Shown: piece by piece, positions 53,879 through 62,670 of the stretch
Position numbering within the stretch: position 1 is the stretch's first letter
How the letters are laid out: each line of letters starts with the position of its first letter
Assembly (NCBI GenBank): GCA_019634915.1
Contig: JAHCAN010000011.1
Span: 1 to 64,000 of the forward strand
Source of the DNA: Steroidobacteraceae bacterium
GTDB lineage: Bacteria > Pseudomonadota > Gammaproteobacteria > Steroidobacterales > Steroidobacteraceae
Reading direction: 5' to 3'
DNA: 64,000 nucleotides
The notes under the pieces: generated by a model
Database searches by the model: none
What the model was told of the DNA's origin: nothing
Seen by the model: the letters and a program-made list of their open reading frames with translations, nothing else
Translations under genes and position numbers: made by a program

Positions 53879-55312
53879 CTAACCGCGCGTCACTTCGAGG
53901 ATGTGCATCGAATTGGTGCCGCCCGCGACGCCGGTCAGTGCGCCGGACGTGACGATCACGTGATCGCCCGGCTCGACGAGCCGCAGCTCGAGCAGCCGCG
54001 CGAAAATCGAAGCCTGCACGTGCGCGGTGTCCGACTGCGTGACGTCGAAGGCGACCGGGTACACGCCACGATAGAGCGTGACCCGCCGGCTGGTCGCCGC
54101 GTGGCGCGTGAAGGCGTAGATCGGGATGTCGGAACGGATGCGCGACATCCACAGCGCCGTCGAGCCCGACTCGGTGAGCGCGACGATCGCGCGCACACGC
54201 ATGTGGTTCGCGGTGTACATCACCGCCATCGCGATCGCCTCGTCGGTGCGGCTGAAGTGCCCGTCGTTGCGGTGGCGCGCGCGCGCATGCGCCAGCTGGT
54301 ACTTCTCGGCCCCGGCGATCACGTGCGCCATCGCCTCGACCGCCTTGACCGGATAGCGCCCGACCGCGGTTTCGGCCGAGAGCATCACGGCATCGGTGCC
54401 GTCCATCACGGCATTGGCGACGTCGCTGACCTCGGCGCGGGTCGGCACCGGGTTCTGGATCATCGACTCCATCATCTGCGTCGCGGTGATCGCGACACGG
54501 AACTTGTTGCGCGCCTGGTGCAGGATCGTCTTCTGCAGCCCGGTCAGCTCGGCGTAACCCATTTCGACGCCAAGGTCGCCACGCGCGACCATCACGACGT
54601 CGGTCTCGTCGAGGATGGCCGGCAGGTTCTGCACCGATTCGTGGCGCTCGATCTTCGCGACGATGCGCCCCTGCCCACCCGATTCGCGCAGCCGCGCGCG
54701 GGCCTCGCGGATGTCGTTTGCGTCGCGCGCGAAAGACACCGCGACATAGTCGATCTGCTGCGCGGCGGCGAAGCGGATGTCGTCGCGGTCCTTGTCGGAC
54801 AGCGCCGGCGCCGAGATGCCGCCGCCCTGGCGATTCAGGCCCTTGCGGTTCGACAGCTCGCCGCCGACCCGCACGACCGTCTCGACGCGCGGCCCGTCGA
54901 CCGAACGCACGTCGAGCAGGATCTGGCCGTCGGCGAGCAGCAGCGTGTCGCCCGGGCGCACGTCGCGGTGCAGGTTATCGTAGGCGATGCCGACTTCGCG
55001 GCTCGTGCCGGCGTCGGCGCCGAGCCGCGGGTCGAGGGCGAACGCGTCGCCCTCGGCGAGCTGCACGCTGCCGTCGCGGAAGCTCTCGATGCGGATCTTC
55101 GGCCCGCCGAGGTCGGCGAGCAGCCCGACGATCTTGCCGGCGCGGGCCGACGCGGCGCGCACCAGCTCGATGCGGCGCTCGTGGTCCTGCTGCGCGCCGT
55201 GCGAGAAGTTCAGCCGGGCGACGTCGAGCCCGGCCCTGATCATCTCGGTGAGGACCCCGAGGTCGTCGGTGGCGGGGCCGAGCGTGGCGACGATCTTGGT
55301 GCGGCGTTGCAT
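53879..55312 (-). CDS. pyk: Pyruvate kinase
   Basis: A protein of 477 residues, last glycolytic step (PEP + ADP to pyruvate + ATP). KIVATLGPATDDL, LNFSHGAQQDHERRIELVR, the active-site segment VMVARGDLGVEMGY and ATQMMESMIQNPVPTRAEVSDVANAVMDGTDAVMLSAET in short blocks are diagnostic. The E117-equivalent region suggests a classical K+- or K+-independent enzyme; I cannot tell which. It follows pgk by 53 bases. Confidence 0.97.
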   Translation of the reverse strand: MQRRTKIVATLGPATDDLGVLTEMIRAGLDVARLNFSHGAQQDHERRIELVRAASARAGKIVGLLADLGGPKIRIESFRDGSVQLAEGDAFALDPRLGADAGTSREVGIAYDNLHRDVRPGDTLLLADGQILLDVRSVDGPRVETVVRVGGELSNRKGLNRQGGGISAPALSDKDRDDIRFAAAQQIDYVAVSFARDANDIREARARLRESGGQGRIVAKIERHESVQNLPAILDETDVVMVARGDLGVEMGYAELTGLQKTILHQARNKFRVAITATQMMESMIQNPVPTRAEVSDVANAVMDGTDAVMLSAETAVGRYPVKAVEAMAHVIAGAEKYQLAHARARHRNDGHFSRTDEAIAMAVMYTANHMRVRAIVALTESGSTALWMSRIRSDIPIYAFTRHAATSRRVTLYRGVYPVAFDVTQSDTAHVQASIFARLLELRLVEPGDHVIVTSGALTGVAGGTNSMHILEVTRG

Positions 55313-55365
55313 AAGCCGGCAACGTTATCACGGCCGCCAGCCGGTCGTTAACGCCAGGCGGCGCG

Positions 55366-56547
55366 TCAGGCGGCGGCGCGCTCCTCGAGCACGGCGACCG
55401 CCGGTAATGTCCTGCCCTCGACGAACTCGAGGAACGCGCCGCCACCGGTCGAGATGTACGAGATGCCGTCGCCGACGCCGTACTTCTCGATCGCGGCCAG
55501 CGTATCGCCGCCGCCGGCGATCGAGAACGCCTTGCTGCGCGCGATCGCATTGGCGATCGTCCGCGTGCCCTCGCCGAACTGCGGGAACTCGAAGACGCCG
55601 ACCGGGCCGTTCCAGATCACCGTGCCCGCGGCCTCGAGGATCGCGGCGAAGCGCTCGGCCGTATCCGGGCCAATGTCGAGGATCAGCTCGTCGGCGCCGA
55701 CGTCGTGGACCCCACGCACGTCGGCGTGCGCGGTCGCGGCGAATTCGTGCGCGACGACCACGTCGGTCGGCAGCGGAATCTCGGCGCCGCGCGCGCGCGC
55801 CTGCCCGATCAGGCCGCGCGCGACGTCGAGCATCTCGGCCTCGTGCAGCGACTTGCCGACCGCGACGCCGGTCGCCGCGAGGAAGGTGTTGGCGATGCCG
55901 CCGCCGACGATCAGCCGGTCGACCTTCGCGAGCAGCGACTCGAGCACCTTCAGCTTGGAGGAGACCTTCGAGCCCGCGACGATCGCGACCAGCGGCCGCG
56001 CCGGCTGCTCGAGCGCGCGCTCGAGCGCCTCGAGCTCGGCGGTCAGCAGCGGCCCGGCGCAGGCGACCGGCGCGAAGCGCGCGATGCCGTGGGTGCTCGC
56101 CTCGGCGCGGTGCGCGGTGCCGAACGCGTCCATCACGAACACGTCGCACATCGCGGCCATGCGCCGCGCGAGCGCCTCGTCGTTGGTGCGCTCGCCCTTG
56201 TTGAAGCGCACGTTCTCGCACAGCACCGCCTCGCCGAAGCCGATGTCGACGCCGCCGCCGAGCCAGTTCTCGCGCAGCGGCACCGGCTTGCCGAGCAGCT
56301 CCGACAGGCGCACGGCCACCGGCGCGAGCGAGTTCTCCGCCGAGTAGTGGCCCTCGACCGGCCGGCCGAGATGCGACAGGATGATCACCTTCGCGCCGTG
56401 CTGCATCGCGTAGCGGATCGTCGGCAGCGCCGCACGGATGCGCGCATCGCTCGTGACCACGCCTTTGGCGACCGGCACGTTCAGGTCTTCGCGGATCATC
56501 ACGCGCTTGCCGGCGAGATCGACCTCGCTCATGCGCAGGACCTTCAC
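55366..56547 (-). CDS. pgk: Phosphoglycerate kinase
   Basis: A protein of 393 residues that makes ATP from 1,3-bisphosphoglycerate. [69 protein letters not shown] and [14 protein letters not shown] are conserved blocks. The GTG at 56547, with GGAG eight bases upstream, is preferred; an ATG at 56532 (MSEVDLAGK) is the alternative. It starts ten bases after the gap stop. Confidence 0.96.
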   Translation of the reverse strand: MKVLRMSEVDLAGKRVMIREDLNVPVAKGVVTSDARIRAALPTIRYAMQHGAKVIILSHLGRPVEGHYSAENSLAPVAVRLSELLGKPVPLRENWLGGGVDIGFGEAVLCENVRFNKGERTNDEALARRMAAMCDVFVMDAFGTAHRAEASTHGIARFAPVACAGPLLTAELEALERALEQPARPLVAIVAGSKVSSKLKVLESLLAKVDRLIVGGGIANTFLAATGVAVGKSLHEAEMLDVARGLIGQARARGAEIPLPTDVVVAHEFAATAHADVRGVHDVGADELILDIGPDTAERFAAILEAAGTVIWNGPVGVFEFPQFGEGTRTIANAIARSKAFSIAGGGDTLAAIEKYGVGDGISYISTGGGAFLEFVEGRTLPAVAVLEERAAA

Positions 56548-56557
56548 GACGCGCTCC

Positions 56558-57571
56558 TCACTTCGCGCGCGACCAGGCGGCGACGACATCGAGCAGGCGG
56601 TTCGAGAAGCCCCACTCGTTGTCGTACCACGAGCAGACCTTGACCAGCCTGCCCTCGATGACCTTGGTCATCGTGTCGTCGTAGGTGGAGGAATGCGGGT
56701 CGTGGTTGTAGTCGATCGACACGAGCGGCTCACTGGTATACGCGAGCACGCCCTTCAGCGGACCGTCGGCCGCCGCGCGCATCAGCGCATTGATCTCCTC
56801 GACCGTCGTGTCGCGGGCGGCCGTGAACGTCAGGTCGACCAGCGAGACGTTGATCGTCGGCACGCGCACCGCGTAACCGTCGAGCTTGCCCTTCAATGCC
56901 GGCAGCACGAGGCCGATCGCCGCGGCGGCACCGGTCTTGGTCGGGATCATCGACATGGTGGCCGAACGCGCGCGGCGCAGGTCCGAGTGGTAGACGTCGG
57001 TCAGCACCTGGTCGTTGGTGTAGGCGTGGATCGTCGTCATCAGGCCGCCGACGATGCCGATGCCCTCGTGCAGCACCTTCGCGACCGGCGCGAGGCAGTT
57101 GGTCGTGCAGGACGCGTTCGAAATCACCTGGTGGCTCGCCTTCAGCTCACCGTGGTTGACGCCGTAGACGACCGTCGCGTCGACGTCGTTGCCGCCCGGC
57201 GCCGAGATCAGCACCTTCTTCGCGCCGCCCGCGAGATGCGCGCTGGCCTTCGCCTTGCTGGTGAACAGGCCGGTGCTCTCGATCACGATGTCGACGCCGA
57301 GCTCGCCCCACGGCAGCTTCGCCGGGTCGCGCTCGGCGAGCACGCGCACGCGGTCGCCATCGACGATCATCGAGTCGCCGTCGACGCGCACTTCGCCCGG
57401 GAACCGGCCGTGCGCGGTGTCATGGCGGGTCAGGTGGGCGTTGGTCTGCGCGTTGCCGAGATCGTTCACCGCGACGATCGCGATTTCCTTCGTGCGCTTC
57501 GCCTCGTAGAGCGCGCGCAGCACGTTGCGGCCGATACGCCCGTAACCATTGATGCCGACCTTGATAGCCAT
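56558..57571 (-). CDS. gap: Glyceraldehyde-3-phosphate dehydrogenase
   Basis: A protein of 337 residues. The NAD loop is [18 protein letters not shown], the catalytic cysteine is in [17 protein letters not shown], and the C-terminal [14 protein letters not shown] is intact. The aspartate usually found after the second strand and specific for NAD cannot be judged safely here. It lies between tkt and pgk in a glycolysis or pentose phosphate operon. Confidence 0.97.
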   Translation of the reverse strand: MAIKVGINGYGRIGRNVLRALYEAKRTKEIAIVAVNDLGNAQTNAHLTRHDTAHGRFPGEVRVDGDSMIVDGDRVRVLAERDPAKLPWGELGVDIVIESTGLFTSKAKASAHLAGGAKKVLISAPGGNDVDATVVYGVNHGELKASHQVISNASCTTNCLAPVAKVLHEGIGIVGGLMTTIHAYTNDQVLTDVYHSDLRRARSATMSMIPTKTGAAAAIGLVLPALKGKLDGYAVRVPTINVSLVDLTFTAARDTTVEEINALMRAAADGPLKGVLAYTSEPLVSIDYNHDPHSSTYDDTMTKVIEGRLVKVCSWYDNEWGFSNRLLDVVAAWSRAK

Positions 57572-57605
57572 GACCTTCGCTTCCTCCTGCCTGCTCCGTG
57601 TGATG

Positions 57606-59603
57606 TCAGCCCAATTGTGCGCTGACCGCGGCCACGACGTGCTCCGCCGTGAAACCGAAATGCCTGAACAGCGCGGCGCCCTTGCCCGAGGCGCCGAAAC
57701 GGTCGATGCCGATCACCTCGCCGTCCGTGCCGACATAGCGCCACCAGCTCTGGCGCGCCGCCGCCTCGACGGCGACGCGGCGCGTGACCGCGCGCGGCAG
57801 CACCGCCTCGCGCCACGCGGCATCCTGCGCATCGAACACGCCGGTCGAGGGCATCGACACGAGCCGTACGCGCCGGCCCTGGGCCTGCAGCGTGTGCACC
57901 GCCTCGGCCGCGATGCCGACCTCCGAGCCGCTCGCGATCACGATCGCCTCGGGCGCGCCGTCGCAGTCGAGCAGCACATAGCCGCCCCGCGCGATCGCGG
58001 CGACCTGCACCGGCGTGCGTGGCTGCTGCGGCAATGCCTGGCGCGTCAGCACCAAGGCCGTGGGCCCGTCGCCGCGCTCGAGCGCCGCGCGCCACGCGAC
58101 CGCGGTCTCGACGGCGTCGGCCGGCCGCCACAGCGCGAGGCCCGGCATCGCGCGCAGCGAGGCGAGCTGCTCGATGGGCTGGTGCGTCGGGCCGTCTTCG
58201 CCGAGGCCGATCGAGTCGTGCGTGTAGACGAGGATCACCGGCTGGTGCATCAGCGCGGCGAGGCGCACGGCGTTGCGCGCATAGTCGGAGAACACGAGGA
58301 AGGTGCCGCCGTACGGGCGGATCCCGCCGTGCAGCGTGAAACCGCTCATCATCGCGGTCATCGCGAATTCGCGCACGCCGTAGTGGATGTAGTCGCCGCC
58401 CGCATCGTCGGCGGTGAGCGTGCGCGAGGCCTTGCGCTGCGTGTTGACCGAGCCGGTGAGGTCCGCCGAGCCGCCGACCAGCTCGGGCAGGCCCGCTCCA
58501 ATCACCTCGAGCACGGCGCCGGAGGATGCGCGCGTGGCCTGCGGCGCGCCGAGCGACTGCGCGGCGGCGAGCGCCGCATCGAGCAGCGCACCGGCATTTT
58601 CCGGCAGCCTGCCCGCCATGCGCCGCTCGTACTCGGCCGCGAGTTCCGGGAACGCCTTGCGGTAGCGGCGAAAGCGCCGCTGCCAGCTCTTCTCGGCGGC
58701 ATCGCCCTTCGCGCGGCAGTCCCACTGCGCACGGATGTCTCCGGGCACATCGAACGGGGGCGCACTCCAGCCGAGCGCCTCGCGCGCCGCCGCGACCTCG
58801 GCCGCGCCGAGCGCCTCGCCGTGCGCGCTGCTGGTGCCCTGCCGGTTCGGCGCACCGAAGCCGATGATCGTGCGCGCGAGGATGATCGTCGGCTGCTTCT
58901 TGTGCGCCCGCGCCTTGCGCAGCGCCGAGGCGACCGCCGCCGAGTCGTGGCCGTCGACGTCGCGGATCACGTGCCAGCCGTAGGCGGCGAAGCGCTTGGC
59001 GACATCGTCGGTGCACCAGCCCTGCACCTTGCCGTCGATCGAGATGCCGTTGTCGTCGAACACCGCGACCAGCTTGCCGAGCTTCAGCGTGCCGGCGAGC
59101 GAGGCGGCCTCGTGCGAGATGCCTTCCATCAGACAACCGTCGCCGACGAACACCCAGGTGTGGTGATCGACGACCTCGTGCCCAGGGCGATTGAACGCCG
59201 CGGCGAGCATCTTCTCGGCGAGCGCCATGCCGACGGCGTTGGCGAGGCCCTGGCCGAGCGGACCGGTGGTCGTCTCGATGCCGATGTCGAGGTCGCGTTC
59301 CGGATGGCCCGCGGTGCGCGCGCCGAGCTGACGGAAGTTCCTGATCTCGTCGAGCCCGAGCGGATAGCCGGTCAGGTGCAGCAGTCCGTAGAGCAGCATC
59401 GATGCGTGCCCGTTCGAGAGCACGAAGCGGTCGCGATCGACCCAGCGCGGATTGCCCGGATTGTGCTTCAGCACGTCGCGCCACAGCACCTCGGCGATGT
59501 CCGCCATGCCCATCGGCGCGCCCGGATGGCCGGAGCCGGCGGCCTGGACGGCGTCCATGGCGAGTGCGCGCAGGGCATTGGCGAGATCGCGGCGTGTTGG
59601 CAT
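57606..59603 (-). CDS. tkt: Transketolase
   Basis: A thiamine diphosphate enzyme of 665 residues. Visible are [25 protein letters not shown], the TPP motif [19 protein letters not shown] to [34 protein letters not shown] and TVY-like [20 protein letters not shown]. It moves two-carbon units in the pentose phosphate pathway. The start [12 protein letters not shown] is the usual one; a longer in-frame extension across the metK region is not coding. First gene of the tkt-gap-pgk-pyk run. Confidence 0.97.
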   Translation of the reverse strand: MPTRRDLANALRALAMDAVQAAGSGHPGAPMGMADIAEVLWRDVLKHNPGNPRWVDRDRFVLSNGHASMLLYGLLHLTGYPLGLDEIRNFRQLGARTAGHPERDLDIGIETTTGPLGQGLANAVGMALAEKMLAAAFNRPGHEVVDHHTWVFVGDGCLMEGISHEAASLAGTLKLGKLVAVFDDNGISIDGKVQGWCTDDVAKRFAAYGWHVIRDVDGHDSAAVASALRKARAHKKQPTIILARTIIGFGAPNRQGTSSAHGEALGAAEVAAAREALGWSAPPFDVPGDIRAQWDCRAKGDAAEKSWQRRFRRYRKAFPELAAEYERRMAGRLPENAGALLDAALAAAQSLGAPQATRASSGAVLEVIGAGLPELVGGSADLTGSVNTQRKASRTLTADDAGGDYIHYGVREFAMTAMMSGFTLHGGIRPYGGTFLVFSDYARNAVRLAALMHQPVILVYTHDSIGLGEDGPTHQPIEQLASLRAMPGLALWRPADAVETAVAWRAALERGDGPTALVLTRQALPQQPRTPVQVAAIARGGYVLLDCDGAPEAIVIASGSEVGIAAEAVHTLQAQGRRVRLVSMPSTGVFDAQDAAWREAVLPRAVTRRVAVEAAARQSWWRYVGTDGEVIGIDRFGASGKGAALFRHFGFTAEHVVAAVSAQLG

Positions 59604-59639
59604 GGTGACGGGCGGTACCGGGGGGCCAGGGGGGCGGGC

Positions 59640-59668
59640 ATTGTCCAATAGCGCAGCGCGGACGGCAA
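59640..59668 (-). promoter_or_regulatory. Possible promoter for the tkt-gap-pgk-pyk run
   Basis: Read leftward, TTGCCG (59668-59663) and GACAAT (59645-59640) are 17 bases apart, about 37 bases before the tkt start. The match is moderate. Confidence 0.4.
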
Positions 59669-59699
59669 ACGGAAGCTGGCCCGCACGCCGCGCCGAAAC

Positions 59700-59728
59700 T
59701 GCACCTGGCGCGCGCGGGCCCGTATAAT
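59700..59728 (+). promoter_or_regulatory. Promoter of metK
   Basis: A consensus TATAAT at 59723-59728 lies 31 bases before the metK start. The matching -35 position (around 59700) is TGCACC, a poor match, so activation or a strong -10 may carry the promoter. Confidence 0.5.
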
Positions 59729-59759
59729 GGGCGTTTTCGCCGACGAGCGCGCCCGGGAC

Positions 59760-60938
59760 ATGTCCAGCAGTTACCTCTTTACCTCCGAGTCGGTATCCGA
59801 AGGCCATCCCGACAAGATCGCCGACCAGATCTCCGACGCCGTGCTCGACGAGATCCTGACCCAGGATCCGCGCGGCCGCGTGGCCTGCGAGACACTGATC
59901 AAGACCGGCGTCGTGATCGTTGCCGGCGAAGTCACGACCAGCGCCTGGGTCGACCTCGAGGCGCTGGTGCGCAGGACCGTGCTCGGCATCGGCTACAACC
60001 ACTCCGACATGGGCTTCGACGGCGCGACCTGCGGCGTGCTGAACGTGATCGGCAAGCAGTCGCCCGACATCGCGCAGGGCGTCGACCGCAAGAACGAGCG
60101 CAAGCAGGGCGCGGGCGACCAGGGGCTGATGTTCGGCTACGCGAGCAACGAGACCGACGTGCTGATGCCCGCGCCGATCACGTATGCGCACCGGCTCGTG
60201 CAGCGCCAGGCCTGGGTGCGCAAGAAGGGCCGGCTCGAGTGGCTGCGTCCCGACGCCAAGAGCCAGGTGTCGCTGCGTTACGAGGACGACAAGCCGGTCG
60301 CGATCGACGCGGTCGTGCTGTCGACACAGCACTCGCCCGACGTGTCGACGAAGCGGCTGCGCGAAGCGGTGATGGACGAGGTGATCCTGCCGGTGCTGCC
60401 GAAGAAGTGGCTGCACAAGGGCACGAAGTTCCATATCAATCCGACCGGCCGTTTCGTGATCGGCGGGCCGGTCGGCGACTGCGGCCTGACCGGCCGCAAG
60501 ATCATCGTCGACACCTACGGCGGCTTCGCGCGCCACGGCGGCGGCGCGTTCTCGGGCAAGGACCCGTCGAAGGTCGATCGTTCGGCCGCATATGCGTGCC
60601 GCTACGTCGCGAAGAACATCGTCGCCGCGGGCCTCGCCGGGCGCTGCGAAGTGCAGGTGAGCTACGCGATCGGCGTCGCCGAGCCGACCTCGATCATGGT
60701 CGAGACCTTCGGCACCGGCAGGCTGGCGCGCGAGAAGCTGACGCAGCTCGTGCGCCACCACTTCGACCTGACGCCCTACGGCCTGCGCGAAATGCTCGAT
60801 CTCGCCCGGCCGATCTACTTCCGGACCGCCGCCTACGGCCACTTCGGCCGCGAGGACGCGGACTTCACCTGGGAGCGCACCGACAAGGCGGCGGCGCTCG
60901 CCGGAGAACTGCGCGGCGCGCGCACGCGCGCCGCCTGA
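59760..60938 (+). CDS. metK: S-adenosylmethionine synthetase
   Basis: A protein of 392 residues that makes SAM from methionine and [84 protein letters not shown] are all signature blocks. Start MSSSYLF at 59760 is the family start; an upstream in-frame ATG at 59727 overlaps the -10 element and is rejected. It is followed by a SAH riboswitch and ahcY, so the SAM-SAH cycle genes are adjacent. Confidence 0.98.
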   Translation: MSSSYLFTSESVSEGHPDKIADQISDAVLDEILTQDPRGRVACETLIKTGVVIVAGEVTTSAWVDLEALVRRTVLGIGYNHSDMGFDGATCGVLNVIGKQSPDIAQGVDRKNERKQGAGDQGLMFGYASNETDVLMPAPITYAHRLVQRQAWVRKKGRLEWLRPDAKSQVSLRYEDDKPVAIDAVVLSTQHSPDVSTKRLREAVMDEVILPVLPKKWLHKGTKFHINPTGRFVIGGPVGDCGLTGRKIIVDTYGGFARHGGGAFSGKDPSKVDRSAAYACRYVAKNIVAAGLAGRCEVQVSYAIGVAEPTSIMVETFGTGRLAREKLTQLVRHHFDLTPYGLREMLDLARPIYFRTAAYGHFGREDADFTWERTDKAAALAGELRGARTRAA

Positions 60939-60949
60939 GGGCCGCACCG

Positions 60950-61021
60950 GCCTGAGGAGCGCTGCGACAGGGGCAAGCCCTGCCAGGCTCAGGCGACGGT
61001 GCAAACATGACAACGGCGCTC
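60950..61021 (+). promoter_or_regulatory. S-adenosylhomocysteine (SAH) riboswitch
   Basis: The leader of ahcY matches the SAH riboswitch. P1 pairs CCTGAG (60951-60956) with CTCAGG (60988-60993). The conserved GAGGAGCGCTGCGAC is followed by a short CAGGG/CCCTG hairpin, then GCCAGGCTC. The pseudoknot pairs GAGCGC (60957-60962) with GCGCTC (61016-61021). This class switches on SAH hydrolase genes when toxic SAH accumulates. The Shine-Dalgarno GGAG of ahcY lies 15 bases after the pseudoknot. Confidence 0.93.
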
Positions 61022-61043
61022 GTCATGACATTCGGAGCACGAC

Positions 61044-62468
61044 ATGACCGCAGCAGCCATACCTTCCCCGGGCACGACGCCCGACCATTTCGTCCGCAAC
61101 ATCGACGATGCCGACTGGGGCCGCAAGGAGATGGCCATCGCCGAGACCGAGATGCCCGGTCTGATGGCGATCCGCCGTGAGTTCGGCCCATCGCAGCCGC
61201 TGAAGGGCGCGCGCATCGCCGGATCGCTGCACATGACGATCCAGACCGCGATGCTGATCGACACGCTGAAGGCGCTCGGCGCCGAAGTGCGCTGGGCCTC
61301 GTGCAACATCTACTCGACGCAGGACCACGCCGCCGCGGCAATCGCCGCCGCCGGCACGCCCGTGTTCGCCTACAAGGGTGAAACGCTCGACGAGTACTGG
61401 CAGTTCACGCACCGCATCTTCGATTGGCCGGGCAAGCAGTACGCCAACATGATCCTCGACGACGGTGGCGATGCGACGCTGCTGATGCTGCTCGGCGCGC
61501 AGGCCGAGCAGGACCCGGCGGTGATCGCGACGCCGACCAACGAGGAGGAGACCGCGCTCTACGGCGCGATCCGCCGCCAGCTGGCCGCGAGTCCGGGCTG
61601 GTACTCGAAGCGCCTCGCGCAGATCAGGGGCGTCACCGAGGAGACCACGACCGGCGTCAAGCGGCTCTACCAGCTGCAGCGCGAAGGCCGCCTGCCGTTC
61701 CCGGCGATCAACGTCAACGACTCGGTCACGAAGTCGAAGTTCGACAACCTCTACGGCTGCCGCGAGTCGCTGGTCGATGCGATCAAGCGGGCGACCGACG
61801 TGATGGTTGCCGGCAAGATCGCCGTGGTCGCCGGCTACGGTGACGTCGGCAAGGGCTCGGCCGAATCGCTGCGTGCGCTGTCCGCGCAGGTGTGGATCAC
61901 CGAGATCGATCCGATCTGCGCGCTGCAGGCCGCGATGGAAGGCTACCGGGTCGTCACGATGGAGGAGGCCTGCGACCAGGCCGACATCTTCGTCACCGCG
62001 ACCGGCAACCTGAACGTGATCACGCACGAGCACATGCGCCGCATGAAGCACCAGGCGATCGTGTGCAACATCGGCCACTTCGACAGCGAGATCGAGATCG
62101 CCGCGCTGAAGCAGTACCGCTGGGAGAACATCAAGCCGCAGGTCGACCACGTGATCTTCCCCGACGGCAAGCGCCTGATCGTGCTCGCCGAGGGGCGGCT
62201 GGTGAACCTCGGCTGCGGCACCGGGCATCCGTCGTTCGTGATGTCGAACTCGTTCACGAACCAGGTGCTCGCGCAGATCGAGCTGTTCGCGCACGGCGCG
62301 AACTACCGCAACGAGGTCTACGTGCTGCCGAAGCACCTCGACGAGAAGGTCGCGCAGCTGCACCTCGAGCGCATCGGCGCGAAACTGACCACGCTGACGC
62401 CACAGCAGTCGGCGTACATCGGCGTGCCGGCGCAGGGACCGTTCAAGCCCGACCACTACCGGTACTGA
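61044..62468 (+). CDS. ahcY: Adenosylhomocysteinase (SAH hydrolase)
   Basis: A protein of 474 residues that splits SAH into adenosine and homocysteine, using bound NAD. Visible are [33 protein letters not shown] in parts, the NAD motif [38 protein letters not shown] and the C-terminal KPDHYRY ending. The length and the inserted segment near residues 150-190 are usual for proteobacterial enzymes. GGAG precedes the ATG at good spacing. It is regulated by the SAH riboswitch upstream and ends before a strong terminator. Confidence 0.98.
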   Translation: MTAAAIPSPGTTPDHFVRNIDDADWGRKEMAIAETEMPGLMAIRREFGPSQPLKGARIAGSLHMTIQTAMLIDTLKALGAEVRWASCNIYSTQDHAAAAIAAAGTPVFAYKGETLDEYWQFTHRIFDWPGKQYANMILDDGGDATLLMLLGAQAEQDPAVIATPTNEEETALYGAIRRQLAASPGWYSKRLAQIRGVTEETTTGVKRLYQLQREGRLPFPAINVNDSVTKSKFDNLYGCRESLVDAIKRATDVMVAGKIAVVAGYGDVGKGSAESLRALSAQVWITEIDPICALQAAMEGYRVVTMEEACDQADIFVTATGNLNVITHEHMRRMKHQAIVCNIGHFDSEIEIAALKQYRWENIKPQVDHVIFPDGKRLIVLAEGRLVNLGCGTGHPSFVMSNSFTNQVLAQIELFAHGANYRNEVYVLPKHLDEKVAQLHLERIGAKLTTLTPQQSAYIGVPAQGPFKPDHYRY

Positions 62469-62474
62469 GCCGCG

Positions 62475-62519
62475 GCGGGCAGCCGCGCAGCCGGTCCCGG
62501 GCCGCGGCTGCCCGCTTTT
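62475..62519 (+). terminator. Rho-independent terminator after ahcY
   Basis: A perfect 13-base stem (62475-62487 with 62503-62515) with a 15-base loop is followed by TTTT, seven bases after the ahcY stop. The remaining gap 62520-62670 shows nothing else except the Shine-Dalgarno site of the next gene. Confidence 0.9.
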
Positions 62520-62670
62520 GTGTGATCGAGTTGGCAGCGCCGGAACACCGGTGGCCTGCCGCACATAATCCGGCCGCATTCCGTGAAATGGTTCGCGCCA
62601 CGTCGCGGGTCGGCGACGGAGTATCCCCGTTGGTCCGCCGCATGGCGGTCACCACGGAGGCGTTACCGGA

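Noticed and set aside
52877-55351. Open frame of over 800 codons opposite the penicillin acylase and pyruvate kinase genes
   Set aside because: Antisense shadow of two strong genes; no recognisable motifs.
59604-61013. N-terminal extension of transketolase across metK
   Set aside because: The extension is antisense to metK; transketolase homology begins at MPTRRDL (59603).
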